DNA of 64,000 nt from Nitrospira sp. (GTDB lineage Bacteria > Nitrospirota > Nitrospiria > Nitrospirales > Nitrospiraceae): positions 45,850 through 109,849 of the forward strand of contig JAFEBL010000005.1 of assembly GCA_018242665.1 (NCBI GenBank), given 5' to 3'. Both the position numbers and the translations under genes were made by a program. This document shows positions 35,531 to 45,086 of the stretch, in pieces; within the stretch, counting starts at the first letter, position 1, and each line of letters begins with the position of its first letter. Below the pieces are notes generated by a model. That model was given only the letters and a program-made list of their open reading frames with translations, did not search any database and was not told where the DNA came from.

Positions 35531-36277
35531 ATGGTAGGGCTCCCGCTGCTGAGCCTTCTGTGCCTCCTGATTACCGCTGCGGGTGTGTCTCAATCCATGG
35601 CACAGCATGCCGATCATGGGCAAGTTCGTGCGCTCGCAGCGCAGGGGGCCGATCATACCCACTCTCCCGCCGGGGAGAACCCATGGGAGGGGTCTCGCCA
35701 GGGAGTTGCCTATTCAGAGTTTAATCACCATCTCGCCGGCGTGTTCTTGCTGTTGATCGGCTTCGGTGAAGTCCGGCAGGCGTTCGGTTGGAAATCGCTA
35801 GCCTGGACCGGGATGCTGTTGCCGAGTGCCCTGATCATCGCGGGACTCTTTCTTCTCATTTGGAGTGATCACGACGCCTGGCCCGTCGGGTCCCTGAGTT
35901 TTTGGCAGACCTTCGGAGGGCATGATCCGGAGGTGCTTCAACACAAGCTGTACGGCATCCTGGCTCTGGCCGTTGGGGCAGTGGAATTTTCCCGGCGCGT
36001 CGGCTGGTCGGGCCATGCGTTATGGGCGACTCCTCTGCCGCTGTTTGCCATTGTGGGAGGGTTGATGTTGTTTAGCCACTCGCACGGAGACCATCCCGCC
36101 GCTCATAAGATTGCATTGCATCACGCTATGATGGGGACGATGGCGGTAATGGCCGGCTCGTCAAAGTTCATTTCCGGATGGCGATCGCGACAAGCTGGCG
36201 AACGCTCGTACTGGGAACTGTTGTGGGCCTGTCTGGTCGTCGCCATTGGCGTACAACTGTTGATCTACTCTGAATAA
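35531..36277 (+). CDS. His-rich multipass membrane protein
   Basis: A start at 35531 gives 248 residues with a signal peptide (LPLLSLLCLLITAAG) and then about six transmembrane segments. Histidines cluster in the exposed parts: HADHGQ, GADHTHS, FNHHLAG, HSHGDHPAAHK and LHHAMMG. The pattern suggests metal binding or transport, copper-resistance-like, but no family is certain. The frame is open from 35432, where no good signal sequence appears. Confidence 0.6.
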   Translation: MVGLPLLSLLCLLITAAGVSQSMAQHADHGQVRALAAQGADHTHSPAGENPWEGSRQGVAYSEFNHHLAGVFLLLIGFGEVRQAFGWKSLAWTGMLLPSALIIAGLFLLIWSDHDAWPVGSLSFWQTFGGHDPEVLQHKLYGILALAVGAVEFSRRVGWSGHALWATPLPLFAIVGGLMLFSHSHGDHPAAHKIALHHAMMGTMAVMAGSSKFISGWRSRQAGERSYWELLWACLVVAIGVQLLIYSE

Positions 36278-36422
36278 GACCGAAGGCAGATCAGATTCCA
36301 TCGATCGACGCCGCGTTGACACCTCTGTCAGGACTATGTTAGCTGTACATTTTTAATTCTGTTGTGCATAGACGCAGCGATCCGAGAGAACGTTCAATTC
36401 ACCTGCGTCAAGAGGAGTCGCC

Positions 36423-37178
36423 ATGGGGGGCCATAGCCATTGGGCAACAATCAAGCGGCATAAGTCGGCAGTGGATGCCAAGCGGGGAAAGATTTTCACC
36501 CGTATTATCCGTGAATTGACCATTGCCGCCCGGTCAGGCGGCGACCCCGACGGCAACCCGCGGTTGCGGCTGGCCATCGCCAAGGCTAAGGAAGCCAACA
36601 TGCCCGGCGATACCATGAAGAAAGCGATCCAGCGGGGCACCGGCGAACTACCCGGCGTCACCTATGAGGAGTTTACCCTGGAGGGATACGGCCCTGGGGG
36701 GACGGCGGTGCTGATGGAAATTACGTCGGACAACCGCAATCGCACGGTCGCGGAAATTCGTAGCCTGCTGACCAAAAATGGCGGCAACATGGCGGAAGCC
36801 GGTGCCGTCGCCTGGCAGTTTCACAAAAAAGGCGTCTTGGTCGTGGAAAAAGGCAAGGTCGAAGAGGACGCGCTGCTCACCATCGCCTTGGAGGCAGGCG
36901 CCGAAGATGTGAAGGTGGGCGACAAAGCTTTTGAAGTGTTGACCAGCCCGCAAGACTTCGAAGCGGTGAAGAAAGCCCTCAGCGATGCGAAGATCGACTA
37001 TACGCTTGCCGAATTGAACTTCATTCCCCAGAATACGATTGCGCTTGAGGAGAAAGCCGCAGAACACATGTTGAAGCTCATGGAGATTCTGGACGAACAC
37101 GATGACGTCCAGAAGGTGCATGCCAACTTCGACATCTCTGATGAAGTGATGGAGAAAGTTGCCGCTGCGACCGCGTAA
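36423..37178 (+). CDS. yebC: YebC/PmpR-family regulator or translation factor
   Basis: A 251-residue protein starting MGGHSHWATIKRHK, the YebC signature, with conserved PGDTMKKAIQRGTGEL and GPGGTAVLMEITSDNRNRT. The family acts as DNA-binding regulators and, as shown for some members, helps ribosomes through proline-rich stretches. It precedes ruvA, as is common, but no ruvC lies between them. Confidence 0.95.
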   Translation: MGGHSHWATIKRHKSAVDAKRGKIFTRIIRELTIAARSGGDPDGNPRLRLAIAKAKEANMPGDTMKKAIQRGTGELPGVTYEEFTLEGYGPGGTAVLMEITSDNRNRTVAEIRSLLTKNGGNMAEAGAVAWQFHKKGVLVVEKGKVEEDALLTIALEAGAEDVKVGDKAFEVLTSPQDFEAVKKALSDAKIDYTLAELNFIPQNTIALEEKAAEHMLKLMEILDEHDDVQKVHANFDISDEVMEKVAAATA

Positions 37179-37259
37179 TTCGCGAGCATCGACGCCCCGT
37201 ATTGATGCAACGGGCCTCTGTTCGCCGGAGACTCCGCACCACACCAGACAGCGACCCGC

Positions 37260-37868
37260 ATGATCGCCTTACTGACGGGCCACTTAGCCTTCAAGGCGCC
37301 TTCGCATGTGACGCTCGATGTGCACGGCGTCGGCTACGAAGTGTTGATTCCCCTCAGTACCTACTATTCCCTGCCCAATCAGCATGAATCCGTCACGCTC
37401 AGCATCCACACCCACGTGCGGGAGGATGCAATTCAACTCTACGGCTTTCTCACGGCGGCTGAGAAAGTGGCGTTTCTTCTCCTGACCAGTATCTCCGGGA
37501 TCGGGCCAAAGTTAGGACTGAGCGTCCTCTCCACGCTGTCCGTGCAGGATCTCTTCTCGGCCATCCAAGCCAGTGATGTCGAAAAGCTTGGCACCGTGTC
37601 GGGGATCGGCAAAAAGTCTGCCGCCAGAATTGCCTTGGAGTTGAAGGATAAGGTGGCGCGACTCCATCCGGTGAACTCCGCAGGAGAGGGGGGGCAGCAG
37701 CAGTCGGTGAGCCCGCTGTATGACGATGCGCTGTCGGCGTTGGTGAATCTCGGGTATCGGCAGCCGGACGTGAAGGAGGCGCTCAAGCGGGTGGAGAAGT
37801 CCGGCGCGATGGCGCAGGGCTTGGAGCAGGTGATTCGAGAGGCACTCAAAGACCTTGCCAAGGGGTGA
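37260..37868 (+). CDS. ruvA: Holliday junction DNA helicase subunit RuvA
   Basis: A 202-residue protein with an N-terminal OB domain (MIALLTGHLAFKAPSH), tandem helix-hairpin-helix motifs (ISGIGPKLGLSVL and VSGIGKKSAARIALEL), and a C-terminal RuvB-binding domain (DALSALVNLGYRQPDVKEAL). It binds four-way junctions and loads RuvB. The gene after it is an unusual exported protein, then ruvB. Confidence 0.97.
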   Translation: MIALLTGHLAFKAPSHVTLDVHGVGYEVLIPLSTYYSLPNQHESVTLSIHTHVREDAIQLYGFLTAAEKVAFLLLTSISGIGPKLGLSVLSTLSVQDLFSAIQASDVEKLGTVSGIGKKSAARIALELKDKVARLHPVNSAGEGGQQQSVSPLYDDALSALVNLGYRQPDVKEALKRVEKSGAMAQGLEQVIREALKDLAKG

Positions 37869-37871
37869 CGC

Positions 37872-38369
37872 ATGACGACATGGGGTGCGCAATCAACTCG
37901 GAAACGATGGGGGCTATTGCTGACAGTCGCGCTGGTGATACTGGCCGCCGGGGCCTCAACTTCTGCCGTTGCAGGGGACGGCCAGGACGAGGTGAAGAGC
38001 ATTCGCAAGATGTGCGGAACCTGCCCTGACGGATATGCCACCACCGGACGAACGACTGCTCCCGAACTTTGCAAAGACGGTGACCCTATGTTGGTGCAGT
38101 GCGTGCCGTTGGGGGCGAACATGCTTGCAGTGTGTGGATCTTGCCCGGAAGGGTATGCGGAGGTTGGACGATCGAATGTGCCATCCAGGTGCGGATCCAT
38201 CGACGGCGGCCTCCTATCCCAGTGTCAGTCACAGCACATGGGATCAAGCATGCCGGATCCGTCCCTAGGTGGCGTCCGCTGCCCGCCGGAATGTGGCAGC
38301 ACGGCTGTTCCCGGCCAGGGCGCGTCACCTCCGCCACCCAAATTCAGACCATCCCCGGAGCCCCGGTAG
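37872..38369 (+). CDS. Exported Cys-rich duplicate-motif protein
   Basis: A 165-residue protein with a signal peptide ([21 protein letters not shown]) and two similar cysteine motifs, C-G-T-C-P-D-G-Y-A...C...C (about residues 48-77) and C-G-S-C-P-E-G-Y-A...C...C (about 88-118). A Pro-rich tail follows. It is not a known family to me; the motif suggests disulfides or metal binding in the periplasm. It starts 3 bases after ruvA and lies upstream of ruvB, so it appears inserted in the ruv operon. Confidence 0.75.
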   Translation: MTTWGAQSTRKRWGLLLTVALVILAAGASTSAVAGDGQDEVKSIRKMCGTCPDGYATTGRTTAPELCKDGDPMLVQCVPLGANMLAVCGSCPEGYAEVGRSNVPSRCGSIDGGLLSQCQSQHMGSSMPDPSLGGVRCPPECGSTAVPGQGASPPPPKFRPSPEPR

Positions 38370-38398
38370 TCCACCAATCGCTGGAGCCGTATCATCCC

Positions 38399-39436
38399 AT
38401 GAGCGAGCGCACGGTGAGCACTCAACTAACCGACGACGAACGCGGCCTCGAAGCAGCACTGCGTCCGCAGAGCCTGCAGGAGTATGTCGGCCAACCGCGG
38501 ATGAAAGAGTCGCTAGGCATTTGTATCGAAGCCGCCAAGCGACGGGGCGAGGCCTTGGACCATGCCATTTTTTACGGCCCCCCGGGACTGGGCAAGACCA
38601 CCATCGCCCACATCATCGCCAGGGAGATGGGGGCGGCCATCCGCTCGACCTCGGGGCTGGTGTTGAGTCATGCCGGTGATCTTGCGGCGATCTTGACCAA
38701 TTTGCAGGAACGGGATGTGTTGTTCATCGATGAAATTCACCGGCTGCCGGCCTCGGTGGAAGAAGCGCTGTATCCGGCGATGGAAGACTATCAGCTGGAT
38801 TTGGTCGTTGGCCAAGGCGTCTCAACCAGAACGGTGAAATTGGAGTTGCCTCGTTTCACGCTGGTCGGCGCCACAACGAGGGCGGGCGCGCTCACCTCAC
38901 CGCTACGGGATCGGTTCGGGTTGGTCCACCGGCTGGAGTTTTATTCTCCGCAAGAACTTGCCTCTATTGTGACGCGTTCAGCCGGACTCCTCCGCATCCC
39001 CATCGACGAGGCAGGTGCTGCAGAGATTGCCCGTCGCGCGCGCGGCACGCCCCGGATCGTGAACCGGCTGATCAAGCGCATTCGCGACTATGCGGAGATC
39101 AAGGCCGAGGGGCGGATCACCGAATCGGTGGCGCAGGATGCGCTGCGGTGGTTGGCGGTTGATGCGGCCGGGCTGGATGAGATGGATCGGCGGATCCTGC
39201 TCACGGTTATCGAAAAGTTCAATGGTGGCCCGGTCGGGGTCGATTCCCTGGCGGCCGCCGTGCAGGAGGACAAGGGCACACTCGAGGATGTCTATGAGCC
39301 CTATCTCATCCAGGCCGGGTTGTTGGAACGGACCGGCCGAGGGCGGCAGGCGACGAGGCTGGCCTTCGATCATCTGAAGAAGCAGAAAGATCTGCTCTCG
39401 CTCTCCGACGGACCAGACGCCATCACAACTCCTTGA
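38399..39436 (+). CDS. ruvB: Holliday junction ATP-dependent helicase RuvB
   Basis: A 345-residue AAA+ motor with start ATG 38399. It shows the N-terminal [12 protein letters not shown] motif, Walker [13 protein letters not shown], Walker [10 protein letters not shown], sensor 1 GATTRAG and a winged-helix end ([18 protein letters not shown]). It moves junctions with RuvA. The length is normal. Confidence 0.97.
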   Translation: MSERTVSTQLTDDERGLEAALRPQSLQEYVGQPRMKESLGICIEAAKRRGEALDHAIFYGPPGLGKTTIAHIIAREMGAAIRSTSGLVLSHAGDLAAILTNLQERDVLFIDEIHRLPASVEEALYPAMEDYQLDLVVGQGVSTRTVKLELPRFTLVGATTRAGALTSPLRDRFGLVHRLEFYSPQELASIVTRSAGLLRIPIDEAGAAEIARRARGTPRIVNRLIKRIRDYAEIKAEGRITESVAQDALRWLAVDAAGLDEMDRRILLTVIEKFNGGPVGVDSLAAAVQEDKGTLEDVYEPYLIQAGLLERTGRGRQATRLAFDHLKKQKDLLSLSDGPDAITTP

Positions 39437-39574
39437 ATCCTCACACCTATCCTTGCAATGCCCTTGCGGGGTCCTGTAGGATGCTCACTTGCCTAGACGC
39501 AGGTCTGGGCTTGGGCGCATTTCGCGGGTCCGCCACTTCGAGCGCAGGACTCGCGAGGAGGGAATCCCCCCGTC

Positions 39575-40651
39575 ATGTCTGACGATCTACAGGGCCATCG
39601 CCAGGAAATCGACCGGATCGACGACCAGATTTTGCGCCTGCTGAACGAGCGCTCAAAATCGGTGATCGAGATCGGCCGATTGAAGAAACTGAAAGATGCC
39701 GAGGCACATCTGCATACGCCGGCTCGGGAAGCGGCGATTTTTGAACGGCTGAGCCAGCAAAATACCGGTCCCTTTCCGACCGATGCGATTCGGGCCGTCT
39801 ACCGGGAAATCATGTCGGCTTCGTTGTCCTTGGAGGGGCCGCAGAAGGTCGCCTATCTCGGGCCACGCGCCACCTTCACGCATATGGCCTGCATGCAGAA
39901 GTTCGGGTCATCTGCGCACTATATCCCCGTGAACAGTATCAAAGAGGTCTTCAGCGAAGTAGAGCGCGGCCGCGCCCATTTCGGTGTGGTCCCGATCGAG
40001 AACACGACGGAAGGCGTGGTGAATCACACCCTGGATATGTTTGTTGATTCGAATCTCTTGATATATGGAGAAGTCCTGCAGGAAGTCGCGCACCATTTGA
40101 TGTCGAAGAGCGGACTCGCGGGAGACATCAAGCGCATCTACTCGCATCCGCATGCCATTGCGCAATGCCGGAATTGGCTCGAAACAAATTTGCCCCATGT
40201 ACCGGTCTCGGAAGTGGCGAGCACCGCGCGGGCTGCGGAAATCTCCGTTGACGATCCGTCGGCTGCGGCCATCGCCTCAGAATTAGCGTCGCAGTTGTAC
40301 GGGCTGAAAGTGGTGACGGCGAGAATCGAAGACAACATCAATAACTTTACCCGCTTCCTGGTGCTGTCGCAGAAGGCTCCGGAGCGCACCGGCCGTGACA
40401 AGACGTCGCTGATGTTGTCGGTCAAGGATAAGGTGGGCGCCCTCTACGATCTGTTGCGCCCCTTTGCCTCTCATGGTTTGAACATGACGAAGATCGAATC
40501 GCGTCCATCCCGCCGGAAGGCCTGGGAGTATATTTTCTTTGTCGACATCGAAGGGCACATCGACGAAGAGCGAGTGAAAAAGGCGGCTGAAGAGGTCAAG
40601 AGCCGCTGTTTGTTTATGAAGATTCTCGGGTCGTATCCCGCCTATTCTTAG
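39575..40651 (+). CDS. pheA: Chorismate mutase/prephenate dehydratase (P-protein)
   Basis: A 358-residue fusion. Residues 1-85 are AroQ-type chorismate mutase (IDRIDDQILRLLNERSK). Residues about 90-270 are prephenate dehydratase (AYLGPRATFTHMA; GVVPIENTTEGVV; NNFTRFLVL). The C-terminus is an ACT domain (SLMLSVKDKVGALYDLL) with ESRPSR for phenylalanine feedback. It starts phenylalanine branch synthesis and is the first gene of an aromatic operon. Confidence 0.96.
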   Translation: MSDDLQGHRQEIDRIDDQILRLLNERSKSVIEIGRLKKLKDAEAHLHTPAREAAIFERLSQQNTGPFPTDAIRAVYREIMSASLSLEGPQKVAYLGPRATFTHMACMQKFGSSAHYIPVNSIKEVFSEVERGRAHFGVVPIENTTEGVVNHTLDMFVDSNLLIYGEVLQEVAHHLMSKSGLAGDIKRIYSHPHAIAQCRNWLETNLPHVPVSEVASTARAAEISVDDPSAAAIASELASQLYGLKVVTARIEDNINNFTRFLVLSQKAPERTGRDKTSLMLSVKDKVGALYDLLRPFASHGLNMTKIESRPSRRKAWEYIFFVDIEGHIDEERVKKAAEEVKSRCLFMKILGSYPAYS

Positions 40652-40667
40652 AGGTCCGAGTTACGCC

Positions 40668-41753
40668 ATGCCATTGAAGGTGCATCCCGATATTGCGTCC
40701 CTCGTGCCATACGTTCCTGGAAAGCCTATCGACGAACTGCAGCGGGAGCTGGGCCTGCCGCGCGCCGTCAAGTTGGCCTCTAATGAAAATCCCATTGGTC
40801 CCTCGCCGAAAGCACTCGCCGTCTTGGCCGAAGCCGCGCCCACACTGCACCGCTACCCCGATGGTGGGGCGTTCCGGTTGCGCGGAGCGCTGGCGGAACG
40901 ATGGAAGGTTTCGTCGGACCACGTCATTCTTGGGAACGGTTCAGACGAACTGCTGGGACTCCTGGCGCGCACGTTTTTGTCGCCGGGAGATGAAGCGGTC
41001 ATGGCCGAGCATACCTTCGTGATTTATAAAATGGAGGTGCAGGCGGCGCATGGCGTAGTGGTGGAAGTGCCGCAGAAAAATTGGTATCACGATTTGCCGG
41101 CCATGGCGGCGGCCATCACCGACAAGACGCGGCTGCTCTTTGTCTGCAATCCCAACAACCCGACCGGCACCATGGCCACCAAGGCTGAAATTGCGGCGTT
41201 GATGGCGCTTGTCCCCGAGCACGTCGTGGTGGTGTTCGATGAAGCCTACTACGAATATGTTCGGCATGCGGAGTTTCCTGACTCGATCGGATATGTGAAG
41301 GCCGGGCGGAATGCCGTCGTGTTGCGGACCTTCTCGAAGATCTATGGCCTAGCCGGCCTGCGCATCGGCTACGGTCTGACGACGCCGGAAATCACCAACT
41401 ATTTGAATCGAATCCGTCCGCCGTTCAACGCGAACAGTATGGCGCAACGTGCGGCCCTGGCGGCACTGGATGACGAGGCCCATGTGGCCGCGAGTCGATC
41501 GCTCAATCATGCGGAGATGGACAAGGTGCGGGCCGGCCTGCAGCGTCTCGGCTTTGAGGCATTGCCGAGCGAAACGAATTTCCTCTATTTCGATGTCGGG
41601 AGGGATGGGCGTGCAGTGTTCGATGCGCTGCTACGCAAAGGCATCATCATTCGTCATATCGACGGCCGCATGGTGCGGGTCACCATCGGCCTCCCGGAAG
41701 AAAATCAACTGTTCCTGAGCGCGCTGCAAGAGGTGCTGGGCGCGTCGCGATAA
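40668..41753 (+). CDS. hisC: Histidinol-phosphate/aromatic aminotransferase
   Basis: A 361-residue fold-type I PLP aminotransferase. It shows KLASNENPIGPSP, the phosphate-binding and cofactor region NPNNPTGT, and the PLP-lysine motif RTFSKIYGLAGLRIGY. The position between pheA and aroF/tyrA suggests it transaminates aromatic keto acids as well as histidinol phosphate. This dual use is inferred from context. Confidence 0.9.
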   Translation: MPLKVHPDIASLVPYVPGKPIDELQRELGLPRAVKLASNENPIGPSPKALAVLAEAAPTLHRYPDGGAFRLRGALAERWKVSSDHVILGNGSDELLGLLARTFLSPGDEAVMAEHTFVIYKMEVQAAHGVVVEVPQKNWYHDLPAMAAAITDKTRLLFVCNPNNPTGTMATKAEIAALMALVPEHVVVVFDEAYYEYVRHAEFPDSIGYVKAGRNAVVLRTFSKIYGLAGLRIGYGLTTPEITNYLNRIRPPFNANSMAQRAALAALDDEAHVAASRSLNHAEMDKVRAGLQRLGFEALPSETNFLYFDVGRDGRAVFDALLRKGIIIRHIDGRMVRVTIGLPEENQLFLSALQEVLGASR

Positions 41754-41771
41754 GGAAAGCGAGACGACATT

Positions 41772-42785
41772 ATGATTATTGTCTTGAAGCCTGATGCTTC
41801 GGAGCGGGAAGTCGATCACATCATCGACCGGCTTCGCGAACTGGGGCTGAAGTCGCACATTTCCACTGGCCAGGAGCGTACCATCATCGGGGTGATCGGG
41901 GACGATCGGATTCTGCACAATCAGCCGTTGACCGCGTTGGCCGGGGTCGAAAGTGTGTTGCCGATCCTGGCTCCCTGGAAACTGGTCAGCCGGGAATTCA
42001 AAAAAGAGAACACCATCATTGACGTCAATGGGGTCAAGATCGGCGATAAAAAGATCACCATCATGGCCGGCCCCTGTGCGGTCGAACGCTTGGAGTTGAC
42101 GGTTGGGATCGCGCATGAAGTGAAATCCTCCGGCGCCACGGTCTTGCGCGGCGGTGCGTACAAGCCTCGCACGTCTCCCTATTCGTTCCAGGGCCTTGGC
42201 CGGGAAGGGTTGGACTATCTGGTAGAGGCGAAGAAGCAGACGGGGCTTCCGGTCGTGAGCGAGATTCTAGACACCCGTGATATCGAGCTGTTCCTCGAAA
42301 AGGCCGATATCATTCAAATCGGCGCCAGGAACATGCAGAATTTCGAGCTGCTCAAGGAAGTCGGGGCGTACGATAAGCCGGTGTTGTTGAAGCGGGGCCT
42401 CTCAGCGACGATCAAGGAATTTCTGTTGTCCGCGGAGTACATCATGTCTCGCGGCAATCGCAATGTGATGCTGTGCGAGCGCGGCATCCGCACGTTTGAA
42501 ACCCAGTATCGGAACACGCTGGATCTTGCCGCCATCCCCACGCTGAAAGATCTGTCGCATTTGCCGGTGATCGTTGATCCCAGCCACGCGACCGGCAAAT
42601 GGGATCTAGTGGCGCCAATGTCGAAAGCAGCCATTGCGGCGGGAGCCGATGGGCTGCTGATCGAAGTGCATTCCAATCCCGAGTGTGCGCTCTGTGACGG
42701 GGAGGAATCGATTCCGCCATCGAAGTTCAAAGAGTTGATGGGCGACTTGCGGAAGATTGCTGCCGCAGTTGATCGCACCCTGTAA
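41772..42785 (+). CDS. aroF: 3-deoxy-7-phosphoheptulonate (DAHP) synthase
   Basis: A 337-residue type I-beta DAHP synthase. Residues 1-70 are the ferredoxin-like regulatory domain (MIIVLKPDASEREVDHII), and the rest is the barrel (MAGPCAVE; RGGAYKPRTSPYSFQG; VDPSHATGKWD). It commits erythrose-4-phosphate and PEP to the shikimate route. It is between hisC and tyrA. Confidence 0.95.
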   Translation: MIIVLKPDASEREVDHIIDRLRELGLKSHISTGQERTIIGVIGDDRILHNQPLTALAGVESVLPILAPWKLVSREFKKENTIIDVNGVKIGDKKITIMAGPCAVERLELTVGIAHEVKSSGATVLRGGAYKPRTSPYSFQGLGREGLDYLVEAKKQTGLPVVSEILDTRDIELFLEKADIIQIGARNMQNFELLKEVGAYDKPVLLKRGLSATIKEFLLSAEYIMSRGNRNVMLCERGIRTFETQYRNTLDLAAIPTLKDLSHLPVIVDPSHATGKWDLVAPMSKAAIAAGADGLLIEVHSNPECALCDGEESIPPSKFKELMGDLRKIAAAVDRTL

Positions 42786-42842
42786 CCCTTCTCGTTACCG
42801 TTCCGACGCAGGCTGGGGCATGGAAAGACCGGCAGTGATTCA

Positions 42843-43739
42843 ATGAAGACACCACATTTTAAACAGGTGGCGATTATCGGCGTCGGGCTCATCGGCGGCT
42901 CGCTGGGCATGATCCTGCGTCGACACAAAGTGGCGGATTCCGTGGTCGGTATCGGGCGCCGGGTGGAGAATTTGAAAACGGCGGTGGAGGTTGGTGCCAT
43001 CGACCGGTACGTCTCAGATCCGCGCGAGGGGGTCGAAGACGCTGACTTTGTCCTGCTAGCGACGCCGGTTGATACCTACGAGCGCCATCTGCAGGAGTGG
43101 GCCGGATGTCTCAAGCCGGGCACCATCGTGAGTGATGTCGGCAGCGTGAAGGGCGAATTGGTGACGCGTTCAGAAGCGTTACTGCCGTCAGCCGTAAGGT
43201 TCGTGGGGGCGCATCCCATTGCTGGCAAGGAAAAAACCGGGGTGGCTGCCGGTTCGGAGACGCTCTTTTCAGGTGCGCGCTGCATTCTGACGCCCACCAC
43301 GAAGACTGACCCCGAGGCGTTGCAGATCGTTCGCACGATGTGGGAGCTGGCCGGGTCGATTGTCCTGGAGATGGATCCGTTCCTTCACGACAAGATTCTC
43401 GGTGCCGTCAGTCACTTGCCGCATGTGGCGGCCTTTGCGTTGATGACTGCCCTGGCGGATGTGCGCGACCATGGTGTGCCGGAGCTGGATCTGGCCGGTC
43501 ATTCAGGCGGAGGCTTGCGAGACACCACACGAATCGCTGCCAGTTCGCCGGAAATGTGGCGGGACATTTTTTTGTGGAACCGTGACAATGTGGTCTCGCT
43601 GATCGAAACCTATGAACGGCATTTGGGCGAGCTGAAGCGCTTGATCGCCGCCGGGGACGCCGCCGGGATTGAAAAGCAATTGGACAAGGCCAAGCACGAG
43701 CGGGAACAACTCGGGCTCAAGACGCCGCGGAAAGCTTAG
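42843..43739 (+). CDS. tyrA: Prephenate dehydrogenase
   Basis: A 298-residue NAD-dependent enzyme with the Rossmann start IIGVGLIGGSLGMIL, catalytic-region GAHPIAGKEKTG and GAVSHLPHVAAFAL. It makes 4-hydroxyphenylpyruvate for tyrosine. No ACT domain is seen at the C-terminus. It ends directly before aroA. Confidence 0.94.
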   Translation: MKTPHFKQVAIIGVGLIGGSLGMILRRHKVADSVVGIGRRVENLKTAVEVGAIDRYVSDPREGVEDADFVLLATPVDTYERHLQEWAGCLKPGTIVSDVGSVKGELVTRSEALLPSAVRFVGAHPIAGKEKTGVAAGSETLFSGARCILTPTTKTDPEALQIVRTMWELAGSIVLEMDPFLHDKILGAVSHLPHVAAFALMTALADVRDHGVPELDLAGHSGGGLRDTTRIAASSPEMWRDIFLWNRDNVVSLIETYERHLGELKRLIAAGDAAGIEKQLDKAKHEREQLGLKTPRKA

Positions 43740-43745
43740 GTGGCC

Positions 43746-45074
43746 ATGGCATCGTTGACGATCACTCCAGGGCGGCCGCTCAAAGGCACCATTACGGTGC
43801 CGGGGGATAAGTCTGTCACGCATCGGGCCATCATTCTCACGGCTCTCGCCGAAGGCGCGAGCACCATCAGCGACTATTGCCGGGGCGAAGATTGTCTGAA
43901 CACCATGCGGGCGTTCCAGTCGCTGGGGGTGCGCATTGAAGAGTCACCTCGAACCTTGCACGTTACCGGGAAGGGCATGTGGGGATTGACGGAGCCGTTC
44001 GGGCCGATCGACTGCGGAAATTCGGGGACGGGAATTCGGTTGATGGCCGGCCTACTGGCCGGGCAAGATTTTTTCACCATCCTGACCGGAGACGAATCGA
44101 TCCGGCGTCGCCCGATGGGGCGTGTGGTGAAGCCCTTGCGGACGATGGGAGCGACTATCGCCGGGCGTAAAGGTGGAGAGCTGGCTCCCTTGGCCATCAC
44201 CGGGACTCGGTTGCGAGGTGTATCCTACGTCTCGCCCGTGGCGAGCGCGCAGATCAAGTCGTCCCTCCTGTTCGCCGCGCTCTACGCCGATGGCCTGACG
44301 ACGATCTCGGAGCCGCGACTCTCACGGGACCACACCGAACGGATGTTTGCCTATTTCGGGATCCCGTTCCAGCGAGAGGGCTGCACGGTGCGGATCGAGG
44401 GGCGGCCGTCCGTACGCTGGGCCGGGAAGCCGGTGGTCGTGCCGGGAGATCTGTCAGCCGCGGCATTTTTTCTCGTCGGCGCTTCGATTGTTCCGGATTC
44501 CGATGTGACGATTCGCAATGTGGGGATGAATCCGACACGAACCGGCTTGATCGACATCCTGCAACAGATGGGTGCGCATATCGAGGTGCTGAATCCGCGC
44601 GAAGAGGCCGGAGAGCCGGTGGCCGATCTGCGGGTACGGTCCAAGCCGCTTCACGGTGTGCGGATCGGGCCGGACCAGATTCCTCAGACCATAGACGAAT
44701 TCCCCATTCTGTGCGTAGCTGCCGCGGTAGCGGAGGGGGAGACGGTGGTCACCGGTGCCGAGGAGTTGCGGGTGAAAGAGAGCGATCGCATCGCCACGAT
44801 GGCGAAGGAATTGCGGGCAATGGGCGCGCGAATCGAAGAGCGGCCGGACGGCATGGTGATCCAAGGGTTGGGACGCAATGGCATGAATGGGGCGCTCACC
44901 GGCGCGACATGCGAAAGCCATGGCGACCACCGGGTTGCGATGTCCGCCGCCATCGGAGCGTTGACTGCCACGCAGCCGACTCAGGTTCTCGATACGGCTT
45001 GTATCGAGACCTCATTCCCGGATTTTGACGGGAAGCTTCGTGAACTGTTGACTGATTCTGGGAACCGTCTATAG
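43746..45074 (+). CDS. aroA: 3-phosphoshikimate 1-carboxyvinyltransferase (EPSP synthase)
   Basis: About 442 residues (start ATG 43746; a GTG at 43740 directly after the tyrA stop is possible). It shows PGDKSVTHRAIILTALAEG, NSGTGIRLMAGLL and the RVKESDRI loop (LRVKESDRIATMA). It condenses shikimate-3-phosphate with PEP. It is part of the pheA-tyrA-aroA-cmk supra-operon. Confidence 0.96.
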   Translation: MASLTITPGRPLKGTITVPGDKSVTHRAIILTALAEGASTISDYCRGEDCLNTMRAFQSLGVRIEESPRTLHVTGKGMWGLTEPFGPIDCGNSGTGIRLMAGLLAGQDFFTILTGDESIRRRPMGRVVKPLRTMGATIAGRKGGELAPLAITGTRLRGVSYVSPVASAQIKSSLLFAALYADGLTTISEPRLSRDHTERMFAYFGIPFQREGCTVRIEGRPSVRWAGKPVVVPGDLSAAAFFLVGASIVPDSDVTIRNVGMNPTRTGLIDILQQMGAHIEVLNPREEAGEPVADLRVRSKPLHGVRIGPDQIPQTIDEFPILCVAAAVAEGETVVTGAEELRVKESDRIATMAKELRAMGARIEERPDGMVIQGLGRNGMNGALTGATCESHGDHRVAMSAAIGALTATQPTQVLDTACIETSFPDFDGKLRELLTDSGNRL

Positions 45075-45086
45075 TGCGAGGAACTT

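Noticed and set aside
39437..39574. Riboswitch or T-box upstream of pheA
   Set aside because: No conserved T-box or known riboswitch pattern was found; hairpins present are weak.
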